Origin: Fusobacteriales bacterium | Lineage (GTDB): Bacteria > Fusobacteriota > Fusobacteriia > Fusobacteriales > Leptotrichiaceae | Assembly (NCBI GenBank): GCA_031285605.1 | Contig: JAITVW010000030.1 | Coordinates: 1-9,721 of the forward strand | Length of the DNA stretch: 9,721 nt | Direction of reading: 5' to 3' | In this document: in pieces, positions 1 to 7,300 of the stretch | How positions within the stretch are numbered: the stretch's first letter is position 1 | Layout: the number at the start of each line of letters is the position of its first letter | Program-made: the position numbers and the translations under genes | The notes under the pieces: model-generated | Seen by the model: the letters and a program-made list of their open reading frames with translations, nothing else | Told to the model about the DNA's origin: nothing | The model's database searches: none

Positions 1-208
1 TTTCTTTTTCTGATATATCTGCATTTTCTTCATTTATTACTACAAAATCATTGTTTTCAACAGAAACTCTAACTTCAGGAATATTTTCGGTATATAAAAA
101 GTTTACAATGGCGCCAAACTCTTCGTCAGAAAGATCGTACTCCTGAAAAAGCTCTTCCATATTATAATTTTCATTGTTTCGTATTGTCTCCATTATGCTC
201 TTTAACAT
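1..208 (-). CDS. Unidentified acidic protein, N-terminal 69 codons only (runs off the left edge)
   Basis: I do not recognise this gene. The frame opens with ATG at 208 and stays open to the window edge, so the C-terminus is missing. The start is supported by an upstream GGATGTGAT (222-214), which matches the extended Shine-Dalgarno GGAGGTGAT at 8 of 9 bases with 5-nt spacing. A second in-frame ATG at 193 has no such site. The visible 69 residues are rich in Asp, Glu and Asn. They read as two or three short helices (about residues 1-11, 17-24 and 28-40) followed by a beta-like stretch (46-59) and an acidic segment, a layout compatible with a small winged-helix domain. No catalytic motif, signal peptide or membrane segment is visible. 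The gene lies just beyond the rpoD terminator and has its own candidate promoter, so it is probably a separate transcription unit. Gene reality is fairly sure; function is unknown. Confidence 0.7.
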   Translation of the reverse strand, partial: MLKSIMETIRNNENYNMEELFQEYDLSDEEFGAIVNFLYTENIPEVRVSVENNDFVVINEENADISEKE

Positions 209-241
209 TATATATCACATCCTATTGTTTTTATTTATAAA

Positions 242-250
242 ATTATAACA
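242..250 (-). promoter_or_regulatory. Extended -10 promoter for the left-edge gene
   Basis: On the minus strand, 250-242 reads TGTTATAAT, a perfect TATAAT hexamer (247-242) preceded by the TGn extension. A start of transcription near 235 would leave a leader of roughly 27 nt before the ATG at 208. No good -35 hexamer lies 16-18 nt upstream (the best is about TATTAA), which is common for extended -10 promoters. The background is very AT-rich, so a chance match is possible. The rest of the 130-nt gap (209-338) holds only the rpoD terminator and AT-rich sequence. Confidence 0.5.
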
Positions 251-310
251 TAAAATCATTATTTTTAATAGTTCATTAAATTATTTCTTTGTTTATTTCA
301 TCATATATTT

Positions 311-344
311 AAAAAAGCTAATTTCATATAAATTGAAATCAGCT
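311..344 (-). terminator. Rho-independent terminator of the dnaG-rpoD unit
   Basis: On the minus strand an 11-bp stem (arms 344-334 and 326-316, all Watson-Crick except one G-U pair) encloses a 7-nt loop (333-327). The 3' arm runs directly into a T-tract (316-311). The rpoD stop codon (341-339) lies inside the 5' arm, so the last ribosome on rpoD would cover the hairpin. There is no T-tract on the plus-strand side, so it is one-directional. It separates rpoD from the left-edge gene. Confidence 0.85.
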
Positions 345-1499
345 CCTGTAATCTTCTAATTTTTTTCTTCTGCTTGGATGTCTCAGTTTTCTTAATGCTT
401 TTACTTCAATCTGCCTGATTCTCTCTCTTGTGACATTAAATATTTTCCCTACTTCCTCAAGAGTCTTAGGAGAACCGTCATCCAGTCCGTATCTGTATCT
501 TAAAACCATTTCTTCACGTTCACTCAGTGTTTTTAATACTCCGTCCAATTGTTCTTTCAGTAACACTCTGGTTGTAGCATCATAAGGATTTAAAAATTTA
601 TCATCTTCCACAAAATCCCCAAGCTCGCTGTCTTCTTCACTTCCTACCGGAGTTTCCAGTGAAATAGGATCCTGATTCATTTCAAGTATGCTCTTTACTT
701 TATCTACAGGTATTTCCAGTTTTTTTGCTAATTCTTCAGCTGTAGCTTCTTTTCCCGTTTCTTGAAGTATTATTCTGCTTTCTTTTTTGATTTTATTTAT
801 TGTTTCTATCATATGAACCGGAATTCTTATAGTTCTTCCCTGATCCGCAATTGCTCTTGTAATAGCCTGTCTTATCCACCATGTGGCATATGTAGAAAAC
901 TTAAATCCTTTTTCATACTCAAATTTCTCTACAGCCTTCATTAAACCCATATTACCTTCCTGAATCAAATCAAGCATTTTAAGACCCCTGTTTGTATGCT
1001 TTTTTGCTATACTTACTACTAACCTCAAATTAGATTCTATAAGCTTTTGCTTTGCCTCTTCGTCATTTTCCAAAACTTTCTGCGCAAGAGCAATTTCCTC
1101 CTCATATGTCAAAAGCGGTATCTGCCCGATCTCTCTCAGATACATCTTTATTGGTTCATCTACATCCATTATTTCGGCTAATTTTATTAGATCAGTGTGG
1201 AGTAACTCATTTACTTCAGTTTCATCAATTTCTTCTTCATTAAACTCTTCTTCTATTTCAGGAATTTTCGCAGACTTTTTTGTGGAATTACTCTCCATAT
1301 ATTCTTTTTTCTCAATAAGTGTATCCACTATACTGATTCCCTTATCCTCTATTCCACGAATTAACTGATCTATTTTTTCTACTGGAAAATCTTCCGGAAT
1401 AACCCCGTTTATTTCCTCATAGCTTATTACACCGTCTTCTTTAGCCTGCTTTACAAGCTCTAGCAATTTATCTTTTAAATTCATATTTTTTTCAGACAT
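339..1499 (-). CDS. rpoD: Primary RNA polymerase sigma factor, sigma-70/SigA type (386 aa)
   Basis: This is the housekeeping sigma factor, which directs RNA polymerase to -35/-10 promoters and melts DNA. Domain order: region 1.1-like N-terminus (about 7-60), acidic linker (about 80-98), region 1.2 starting at [17 protein letters not shown] (114-130), region 2 (about 150-220) with [18 protein letters not shown] and [20 protein letters not shown] (201-220), region 3 (about 221-300), and region 4 (about 315-375) with the helix-turn-helix [20 protein letters not shown]. Presence of region 1.1 and 386 residues fit a group 1 sigma rather than an alternative one. The start chosen is ATG at 1499: it has GAGGAG upstream (AGGAG with 9-nt spacing) and overlaps the dnaG stop by 8 nt (ATGTCTGA). 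An in-frame ATG at 1520 would add 7 residues but has no Shine-Dalgarno. It is cotranscribed with dnaG, probably translationally coupled to it, and ends in a terminator that includes its stop codon. Confidence 0.98.
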   Translation of the reverse strand: MSEKNMNLKDKLLELVKQAKEDGVISYEEINGVIPEDFPVEKIDQLIRGIEDKGISIVDTLIEKKEYMESNSTKKSAKIPEIEEEFNEEEIDETEVNELLHTDLIKLAEIMDVDEPIKMYLREIGQIPLLTYEEEIALAQKVLENDEEAKQKLIESNLRLVVSIAKKHTNRGLKMLDLIQEGNMGLMKAVEKFEYEKGFKFSTYATWWIRQAITRAIADQGRTIRIPVHMIETINKIKKESRIILQETGKEATAEELAKKLEIPVDKVKSILEMNQDPISLETPVGSEEDSELGDFVEDDKFLNPYDATTRVLLKEQLDGVLKTLSEREEMVLRYRYGLDDGSPKTLEEVGKIFNVTRERIRQIEVKALRKLRHPSRRKKLEDYRS

Positions 1500-3267
1500 G
1501 ATCTGATTCTCCTCGGACATAAAGTTTAAATTTATTATATAATTCCTTGATCTCTTGTAAACTGTGAATATTTTTTAATTCATGCTCTATCTGTTTCATA
1601 TAGAAATAATTTTGGTCTTTTTTATATATTTCTTTTTCCAGCTCTCTGTTAAACCAATCTGTATACAATATCTTATAGTATTCATTTTCTTTCTCTATTT
1701 CCAGATCTGCTTCTCTCGAAAATTTAAAAATTAATTTTTTTTCTTCTTCGTCTATCTCTGAATTATCTAATATTTTTGTATTAAAGTCAATTTTTTTTAA
1801 TTTTTTTAAAATTTCAATTATTATAAAACTTTTTATATCTTTCTCCGCAAACTCTTTATAGTACTTAGGATACTTTAAAATTAACTTTAAAGTAGATACT
1901 TCCAGTAAATCATAGTTCAATTTATTTTTTATCGAAATTTCCTCTTTTTTAAATTCTTTGGTTTTTATTTTTTTATATTTTCCTGTATTGCTTTTTAGGA
2001 TTTCTGCCTCTAAATTTTGTTTGCTTATCCCTAATTCTTCACTTAACTTATCCAGATAAATATCAATTTCAATACGATTCTGAAGATTTGCAAAAAATTC
2101 TTTGAATCTGTCTATGAATATTTTTTTTCCTTCTATTGTTTTTATATCAATATCATAAGAAAATTCCGAAAACATATATTCAAATATGTCCACAGATTCT
2201 TTTAGCAGTTCTACAAACTTTTTCTTGTCGTTTGATTGAAAAAATTCATCAGGATCCTTTATTCCTTTTGGGAAAAAAAGGCACTTAACATTAAATTCGT
2301 GTTTCTTCAGAATATAAGAAGCTCTGAATAGTGCATGTTTACCAGCTTCATCATTGTCATAAGATATAACAATATTATTTGTGTATCTTTTTAGTAACTT
2401 TGCCTGTTCATCTGTAAATGCAGTACCTAATGATGCTACTGCATTTTCAAAATCATTTTTATGCGCGGAAAGCACATCCATATAACCTTCCATCAATATT
2501 ACAAAGCCTTTTTTTCTGATTTTTTCCCCTCTGCTTACCAGACCGTAAACTTCGCGGCTTTTATTAAACACTTTTGATTCCTGTGAATTTATGTACTTAG
2601 CAGTACTTTCAACATCAAGGGCTCTGCCGCCAAAGCCTGCTATATTCTGATTTTTATTATAGATTGGAAATATAATTCTGTCACGAAATACATCAAAAAA
2701 ATTTCCTGTACTTGCTCTTTTTATCAAACCTAATTCTATCAGATCTTCATTAGAATAGTCTTTATTTTTGAAATTTTCCAAAAGACTGTCCCAGTTTTCA
2801 GGTGCATAACCAAGTTTAAATTTTTTGATATCGTTTTCGTTCAAGCCTCTTTTTTCCAAATAATTTAAGGCCTTCTTATTTTTAAAGATATTTTCTGAAT
2901 AAAATTCCAGCGCTGTCTGTAATATCATATGAAATTTTTGCAGTGAATTCTGCTTATTGCTGCTTTTTCCCGAAAATCTGCTGTTAAACTGAATATTATA
3001 CTTATTCGCCAACTCTTCCACAGCTTCCGCAAAAGTTAAATTATTTATTTTCATGTAAAATGTTATTACGTCTCCGCCTATACCCGAACTGAAATCTTTA
3101 AAAATATTTTTTCCGGGACTTACTGTAAATGAAGGTGTTCTTTCTGGTTTAAATGGAGATAATCCTTTATAATTTGCTCCTGATTTCTTCAGAGTCACAT
3201 ATTCGCTTATTACCTGTACAATATCCAGCTTATTTATAAATTCTTGTATTTCATTATCTTCATACAT
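1492..3267 (-). CDS. dnaG: DNA primase DnaG with a degenerate zinc-binding domain (591 aa)
   Basis: DnaG makes the RNA primers for lagging-strand DNA synthesis, working with the replicative helicase. Order: N-terminal zinc-domain region (about 1-92), RNA polymerase core domain (about 110-250) with GYAPENWD (153-160), [11 protein letters not shown] (194-204) and GFGGRALD (211-218), TOPRIM domain (about 253-335) with EGYMD (260-264, metal-binding E260) and YDNDEAG (303-309, D304 and D306), then KDPDEF (337-342). A lysine-rich, divergent C-terminal region (about 440-591) is where the helicase-interaction domain is expected. Length is normal for the family. The oddity is the N-terminal domain: the overall pattern (GLSPF..ERTPSF..SPGK..FKDFSSG.GGD) is kept, but the four expected Cys/His zinc ligands are Ser37, Lys40, Asp58 and Ser61. 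The start is ATG at 3267 with GGAG 6 nt upstream; a TTG at 3279 overlaps that Shine-Dalgarno and is unlikely. It has its own promoter and overlaps rpoD by 8 nt. Confidence 0.97.
   Translation of the reverse strand: MYEDNEIQEFINKLDIVQVISEYVTLKKSGANYKGLSPFKPERTPSFTVSPGKNIFKDFSSGIGGDVITFYMKINNLTFAEAVEELANKYNIQFNSRFSGKSSNKQNSLQKFHMILQTALEFYSENIFKNKKALNYLEKRGLNENDIKKFKLGYAPENWDSLLENFKNKDYSNEDLIELGLIKRASTGNFFDVFRDRIIFPIYNKNQNIAGFGGRALDVESTAKYINSQESKVFNKSREVYGLVSRGEKIRKKGFVILMEGYMDVLSAHKNDFENAVASLGTAFTDEQAKLLKRYTNNIVISYDNDEAGKHALFRASYILKKHEFNVKCLFFPKGIKDPDEFFQSNDKKKFVELLKESVDIFEYMFSEFSYDIDIKTIEGKKIFIDRFKEFFANLQNRIEIDIYLDKLSEELGISKQNLEAEILKSNTGKYKKIKTKEFKKEEISIKNKLNYDLLEVSTLKLILKYPKYYKEFAEKDIKSFIIIEILKKLKKIDFNTKILDNSEIDEEEKKLIFKFSREADLEIEKENEYYKILYTDWFNRELEKEIYKKDQNYFYMKQIEHELKNIHSLQEIKELYNKFKLYVRGESDHV
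1509..1514 (-). promoter_or_regulatory. Shine-Dalgarno of rpoD, inside the dnaG 3' end
   Basis: GAGGAG on the minus strand (1514-1509) lies within the last codons of dnaG, 9 nt before the ATG at 1499. It decides the rpoD start in favour of 1499 over the upstream ATG at 1520, which would lie 5' of this site. It also implies that ribosomes finishing dnaG pass over the rpoD initiation region. Confidence 0.85.
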
Positions 3268-3273
3268 AGTTTT

Positions 3274-3277
3274 CTCC
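3274..3277 (-). promoter_or_regulatory. Shine-Dalgarno of dnaG
   Basis: GGAG (3277-3274), within TTGGAG on the minus strand, lies 6 nt before the ATG at 3267. The in-frame TTG at 3279 forms part of this same motif, so it is better read as ribosome-binding sequence than as a start codon. Confidence 0.75.
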
Positions 3278-3298
3278 AATTATTTATCCATCTATACA

Positions 3299-3326
3299 AT
3301 TATATTTTATATTTCTAAATAGTCAA
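3299..3326 (-). promoter_or_regulatory. Near-consensus sigma-70 promoter of dnaG-rpoD
   Basis: On the minus strand, TTGACT (3326-3321) is separated by 16 nt from a perfect TATAAT (3304-3299). Transcription would start near 3292, giving a leader of about 25 nt before the dnaG ATG at 3267. It sits in the 85-nt gap between rpoZ and dnaG and is the best promoter match in the window. It implies that dnaG-rpoD can be transcribed independently of the rpoBC cluster. The encoded sigma factor has canonical regions 2.4 and 4.2 and would be expected to use it, so rpoD may be autoregulated in part. Confidence 0.8.
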
Positions 3327-3352
3327 GTCTATTTTTAAAATTATTTTACAAT

Positions 3353-3526
3353 TTATATTTTTACTTTTTCCTCTAGTATTTCTTCAAATACTTCATCCAT
3401 TATTTTAGATTTCTCTTCCCCTTTTAAAAACAGCTCTCTTGCGGCTTTTCCTGCTACTATGGCAAGTTCATATTTGTTAGGGATTTTACCTAATAACTCA
3501 TCCACTGTTATATGTCTTTTTTTCAT
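3353..3526 (-). CDS. rpoZ: RNA polymerase omega subunit, compact form (57 aa)
   Basis: Omega binds the beta-prime subunit and assists RNA polymerase assembly and stability; in many bacteria it also forms part of a ppGpp site. The 57-residue product starts MKKRHITVDELLGKIPNKYE and continues with LAIVAGKAARELF, which matches the omega core pattern (DEL..K..N.YEL..VA.K.AR.L). A C-terminal acidic helix (about 40-55) corresponds to the helix that follows in longer omegas. It lacks the longer tail of proteobacterial homologues (about 90 aa) and is easily missed by length cutoffs. The start has AGGAGG 4 nt upstream, and the frame ends with TAA at 3355-3353. It begins 8 nt after gmk, the same gmk-rpoZ pairing found in many bacteria. 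No terminator is evident after it before the dnaG promoter. Confidence 0.93.
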   Translation of the reverse strand: MKKRHITVDELLGKIPNKYELAIVAGKAARELFLKGEEKSKIMDEVFEEILEEKVKI

Positions 3527-3530
3527 TTTT

Positions 3531-3536
3531 CCTCCT
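3531..3536 (-). promoter_or_regulatory. Shine-Dalgarno of rpoZ overlapping the gmk stop
   Basis: A perfect AGGAGG (3536-3531) on the minus strand shares its first two bases with the gmk TAG stop (3537-3535), as TAGGAGG. The spacing to the rpoZ ATG is 4 nt. The overlap ties termination on gmk to initiation on rpoZ. Confidence 0.85.
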
Positions 3537-4080
3537 AATGGTTAATAATATCTGATAATTCCTGATATGACTGGTCTATATTGATATTTACAATAGAATA
3601 ATCATAATTCCTTTCATATTCCATTTCTTTTAAAGCATTTTCCAGTCTTTTACTTATTGTTTCCTCAGAATCAGAGCCTCTGTTTCTCAGCCTTTCTTCC
3701 AGCTCTTTATCGTCAGGAGCTTTAAAAAAAACCAACACAGCACTTGGATCCTTTTTCTTTACTATCAAACCGCCCTGTACATCTATCTCCAGCAAAACTG
3801 TATTTCCTTCTTCCCTTTTCTTTTCTACTTCAGATTTCAAAGTACCATAATAATTATCATGAACTTTTGCCCATTCAAAAAACTCATCATTATTTACTCT
3901 TTTCATAAATTCTTCTTCTGTTAAAAAGTAATAATCTTTTCCGTCTGTTTCGTCCTGTCTGGGGTTTCTTGTTGTTGCTGATATTGTTAAAGGTATATGC
4001 AATTTATCTCTCGCTATTTTTGTAACTGTAGATTTACCCGCTCCGCTTGGACCTGATACTACTATTAGTTTCCCCTTCAT
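3535..4080 (-). CDS. gmk: Guanylate kinase (181 aa)
   Basis: This enzyme phosphorylates GMP (and dGMP) with ATP to give GDP, a cytosolic step in guanine nucleotide supply and salvage. Visible motifs: P-loop GPSGAGKST (10-18), the GMP-binding segment SATTRNPR (34-41) with DYYF (49-52), FFEWAKVHDNYYGT (67-80), LEIDVQGG (97-104), and the lid segment RNRGSDSEETISKRL (132-146). All expected substrate-binding residues are present. At 181 residues it is a little shorter than the 200-207 of Escherichia coli and Bacillus homologues, missing the last C-terminal stretch rather than any catalytic part. The start ATG at 4080 has GGAG 6 nt upstream, and the remA stop lies only 1 nt before it, so translation is probably coupled. 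Neighbours remA and rpoZ are the usual partners of gmk in Firmicutes-like gene orders. Confidence 0.97.
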   Translation of the reverse strand: MKGKLIVVSGPSGAGKSTVTKIARDKLHIPLTISATTRNPRQDETDGKDYYFLTEEEFMKRVNNDEFFEWAKVHDNYYGTLKSEVEKKREEGNTVLLEIDVQGGLIVKKKDPSAVLVFFKAPDDKELEERLRNRGSDSEETISKRLENALKEMEYERNYDYSIVNINIDQSYQELSDIINH

Positions 4081-4081
4081 T

Positions 4082-4321
4082 TTATTCTCCTTTTTCTATC
4101 CTCAAGAGTAATGTCTCCACATTAATGGCTGACAAAATAATATGACCGCTGTCCATTATTAATATAGCCCTTGTTCGTCTTCCTGAAGTAGCATCTATTA
4201 ACATTTCTCTTTCCCTAGCTTCTTCCCTTAATCTTTTGCTTGGAGCAGAATCCGGACTGATAATCCCGACTATTCGGCTGTCTATTACGATATTATTAAA
4301 TCCTATATTTACAGGTTTCAT
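4082..4321 (-). CDS. remA: RemA/DUF370 family DNA-binding regulator (79 aa)
   Basis: This small protein belongs to the RemA (YlzA, DUF370) family. In Bacillus subtilis, RemA is a DNA-binding activator of biofilm-matrix genes that assembles into ring-like oligomers. Here the family pattern is clear: NIGFNNIV (5-12), [18 protein letters not shown] (21-38), [20 protein letters not shown] (41-60) and [10 protein letters not shown] (61-70). The GRRTRA stretch (47-52) corresponds to the arginine-rich part implicated in DNA binding. Length is typical. The start ATG at 4321 has GGAGG 4 nt upstream. It lies 1 nt before gmk and 63 nt after rpoC, beyond a strong hairpin. The family assignment is secure, but a role in matrix production is only inferred from Bacillus; in other lineages it is essentially unknown. 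The gene symbol follows the family name. Confidence 0.92.
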   Translation of the reverse strand: MKPVNIGFNNIVIDSRIVGIISPDSAPSKRLREEAREREMLIDATSGRRTRAILIMDSGHIILSAINVETLLLRIEKGE

Positions 4322-4345
4322 AATGCCTCCAATGGCTTATTATTC

Positions 4346-4375
4346 CGGGAAAGAGCATATATCCGCTCTTTCCCG
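4346..4375 (-). other. Strong hairpin between rpoC and remA, without a U-tract
   Basis: A perfect 11-bp inverted repeat (arms 4375-4365 and 4356-4346, GC-richer than its surroundings) encloses an 8-nt loop. It begins 9 nt after the rpoC stop. On the minus strand the 3' arm is followed by GAATAATAAG rather than a T-run, so it is not a standard rho-independent terminator. Plausible roles are an RNA-processing or mRNA-stabilising element at the rpoC 3' end, or partial attenuation that lowers expression of remA-gmk-rpoZ relative to rpoBC. Which of these holds cannot be told from sequence alone. Confidence 0.75.
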
Positions 4376-4384
4376 CAAATTATA

Positions 4385-7300
4385 TTAACTGTTATTTTCT
4401 TCTGATACCGGATCTTTTAAAAGCATATCTCTGTATTCTTTAAATCCTGTACCTCCCGGAATTTTCTTACCGATTATTACATTTTCTTTTAATCCTTCCA
4501 GTCTGTCTACTTTACCTTCTATTGCAGCATTGGCAAGAACTTTTGTTGTTTCCTGAAATGATGAAGCTGAAATAAAGCTTTCTGTATTTACTGCGGCTTT
4601 TGTAATCCCTTGAATAACAGGTTCGTATGTAGCTATTTTCTTGTCTTCCTTGATAAGTTCATTATTTTCTTTATCCACAATCTTTTTATCCACTAATTCA
4701 TCTTCCAGATATAAAGAATCTCCGGAATCTTTGATTTTTACCTTTTGGAACATCTGTTTTACTATTATTTCTATATGCTTGTCATTTACTGAAACTCCCT
4801 GTTCTCTGTACACTTGTTGAACTGATTCCAGTATAAACTGCTGCGCTTCTATAAGACCTTTTATTTTTAGTATATCATGCGGTGAAACCGGTCCGTCTGT
4901 CAGTTTTGTTCCTTTATCTATAAGCATTTCATTAGTTACAACCAAGTGTTCCCCTATTGGTACCGTATATTCTTTTATTGTTTTCCCTGTATCCGGACTT
5001 ACTATCAGTATAAGTCTCATACCTTTTTTCTTTTTATCTGATATAAGTACACGTCCTGCTATTTCAGATAAAACAGCTTTCCCTTTAGGATTTCTTGCCT
5101 CAAATAATTCCTGAACCCTTGGAAGACCGCTGGTAATATCTTTTGTTCCTTCTCCGGACTTAATTATTTTTGAAATAATCTGTCCTTTTTTTACTTTGTC
5201 CCCTTCTCTTACCATTAGATACGCACCGTAAGGAATACTATATTCATCTACTTTCTTTCCTTTTTCATAAATAATTATTCTTGGATTAACGTCTCCGCTT
5301 TCCACTGGTTTTATGGCCATTCTTTCAGTAACGTTATATTTATGGTCTATATTTTCTCTTACATAAAGATCTCTAAATTCTACTTTTCCTGACTCATTAC
5401 TTATTATAGGTATATGATAAGGATCAAATTCCACAAGTATATGACCTTTTTCTACCTTTTCCCCGTTTTTGACCTTCAATAAAGAACCTGACGGAATTTC
5501 ATACTTTTGCTTATCTATTACTATTTTTGAATTCTGTGAAACAACAATTTCTTCTCCTGCTTCATTTTCCAGTATTTTCAAATCTTTAAATTTAACTTTA
5601 CCTGCTTCATCTGTTTTTATATTCGTTTGTACAGCTGCTGCCTGTGCTACTCCACCTGTATGGAAAGTTCTCATTGTCAGCTGTGTTCCCGGCTCACCTA
5701 TTGATTGAGCTGCAATAACTCCTACTGCCTCACCTTTAAGGATTTCTTTATGGTTTGACAGATCCAGTCCGTAACATTTTTGACATACTCCTTTTTCCAG
5801 TGCACATGTAAGAGGTGTTCTGATTTTTACTGCTTTTATTTCAAATTCGCTTATTTTTTTGATCAGCTCTTTTCCAATCAACTCATTTCTTTCAGCGACT
5901 ATTTCACCTTCATGGACTACATCTTCTGCAAGAATTCTGCCATAGATTCTCTCATCAAGCTTTTCTATGACATTACCGCCGTCAACCAGATCCGAAACTA
6001 TAATTCCTTCATGTGTATTACAGTCATGTTCATTTATAATAACATCATGTGAAATATCAACAAGTCTTCTTGTCAAATATCCTGATTCAGCAGTTCTTAA
6101 TGCAGTATCTGCCAGACCTTTTCTGGCTCCATGCGATGACATAAAGAATTCCAGTATATTCAGACCTTCTCTAAAGTTTGCCTTAATAGGTACTTCCATA
6201 ATTCTTCCCTGCGTATCTGCCATTAGTCCACGCATTCCGCCAAGCTGTCTCATCTGTGCTATACTACCCCTGGCACCGGAGTTTGCCATCATATAAACCG
6301 GGTTAAATTCATCAAGATTATCCATCATTTCCTTTGTTACGTCATCTACTGCTCTTGACCATATTGCTACAGTCTTTCTATATCTTTCTTCATCTATAAT
6401 AGTTCCGTTTTTATACTGATCTTCTACATCTGCTACTTCTTTTTCGGCACTTTCCAAAATAGATTTTTTTGTTTCAGGTATTTCAAGATCTTCTATTCCC
6501 ACTGTTATTCCCGCAGATGTTGCATAATGGAATCCAAAATTCTTAATTTTGTCAATTAAGTCGGAAGTTTTTTCAAATCCGTATAATTCATATAATTCTG
6601 CTATTAATTTTCCGAGAGCACCTTTTCCAAATGTTTTATCATACTCTCTTACATCTTTTGGAAGCATTGTATTGAATAAAAGTCTTCCCGGTGTCGTTTC
6701 GATCATTTTACCGTCTATTCTGACCTTTACCAGTGCATGTGTCCCTACCTGTTTATTCTGATATGCAGTTATCAGCTGATTTTTATTTGAGAATAATTTT
6801 CCTTCTCCTTTTTCTCCTCTTCTTTCTTTTGTCATATAGTAACATCCCATAACCATATCCTGTGAAGGTACTGCTATAGGCTTACCGCTTGAAGGAGCAA
6901 TGATGTTATTTGTAGCCAGCATAAGAAGTCTTGCTTCCATCTGAGCCTCGGGAGATAACACTAAGTGTACTGCCATTTGGTCACCGTCAAAATCCGCATT
7001 AAATGCAGAACATACCAGCGGATGAAGTCTTATTGCCTTCCCCTCTATCAATGTTGGCTGAAATGCCTGTATTGACAGTCTGTGCAGTGTAGGAGCCCTG
7101 TTTAGAAGAACCTGATGGTTTTTGATGATCTCTTCTATTAATTCCCATACATAGTCATCTTCTTCTTCTACCATTTTTTTAGCTATTTTTATATTAGAGG
7201 CTATTTCTCTCTTTACAAGTTCTCTCATCAAAAATGGCTTATAAAGCTCAAGAGCCATCTTTTTAGGAAGCCCGCACTGATATATTTTCAGATTAGGTCC

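Noticed and set aside
762..1243. Plus-strand open frames of about 60 codons opposite rpoD
   Set aside because: They are fully inside the conserved sigma coding region on the other strand, with Phe/Tyr/Ser-rich composition typical of antisense reading and no family resemblance.
1820..1825. TATAAT within dnaG as an internal promoter for rpoD
   Set aside because: No -35 hexamer at 16-18 nt; the nearest TTG-like sequence is about 20 nt away. It matches ordinary coding composition here.
3327..3352. Possible terminator after rpoZ
   Set aside because: Only a weak A/T-only inverted repeat of about 5 bp is present, too unstable to call.
4379..4384. TATAAT just after the rpoC stop as a promoter for remA-gmk-rpoZ
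   Set aside because: No acceptable -35 or TGn extension, and transcription would begin within the hairpin; AT-rich chance match is more likely.
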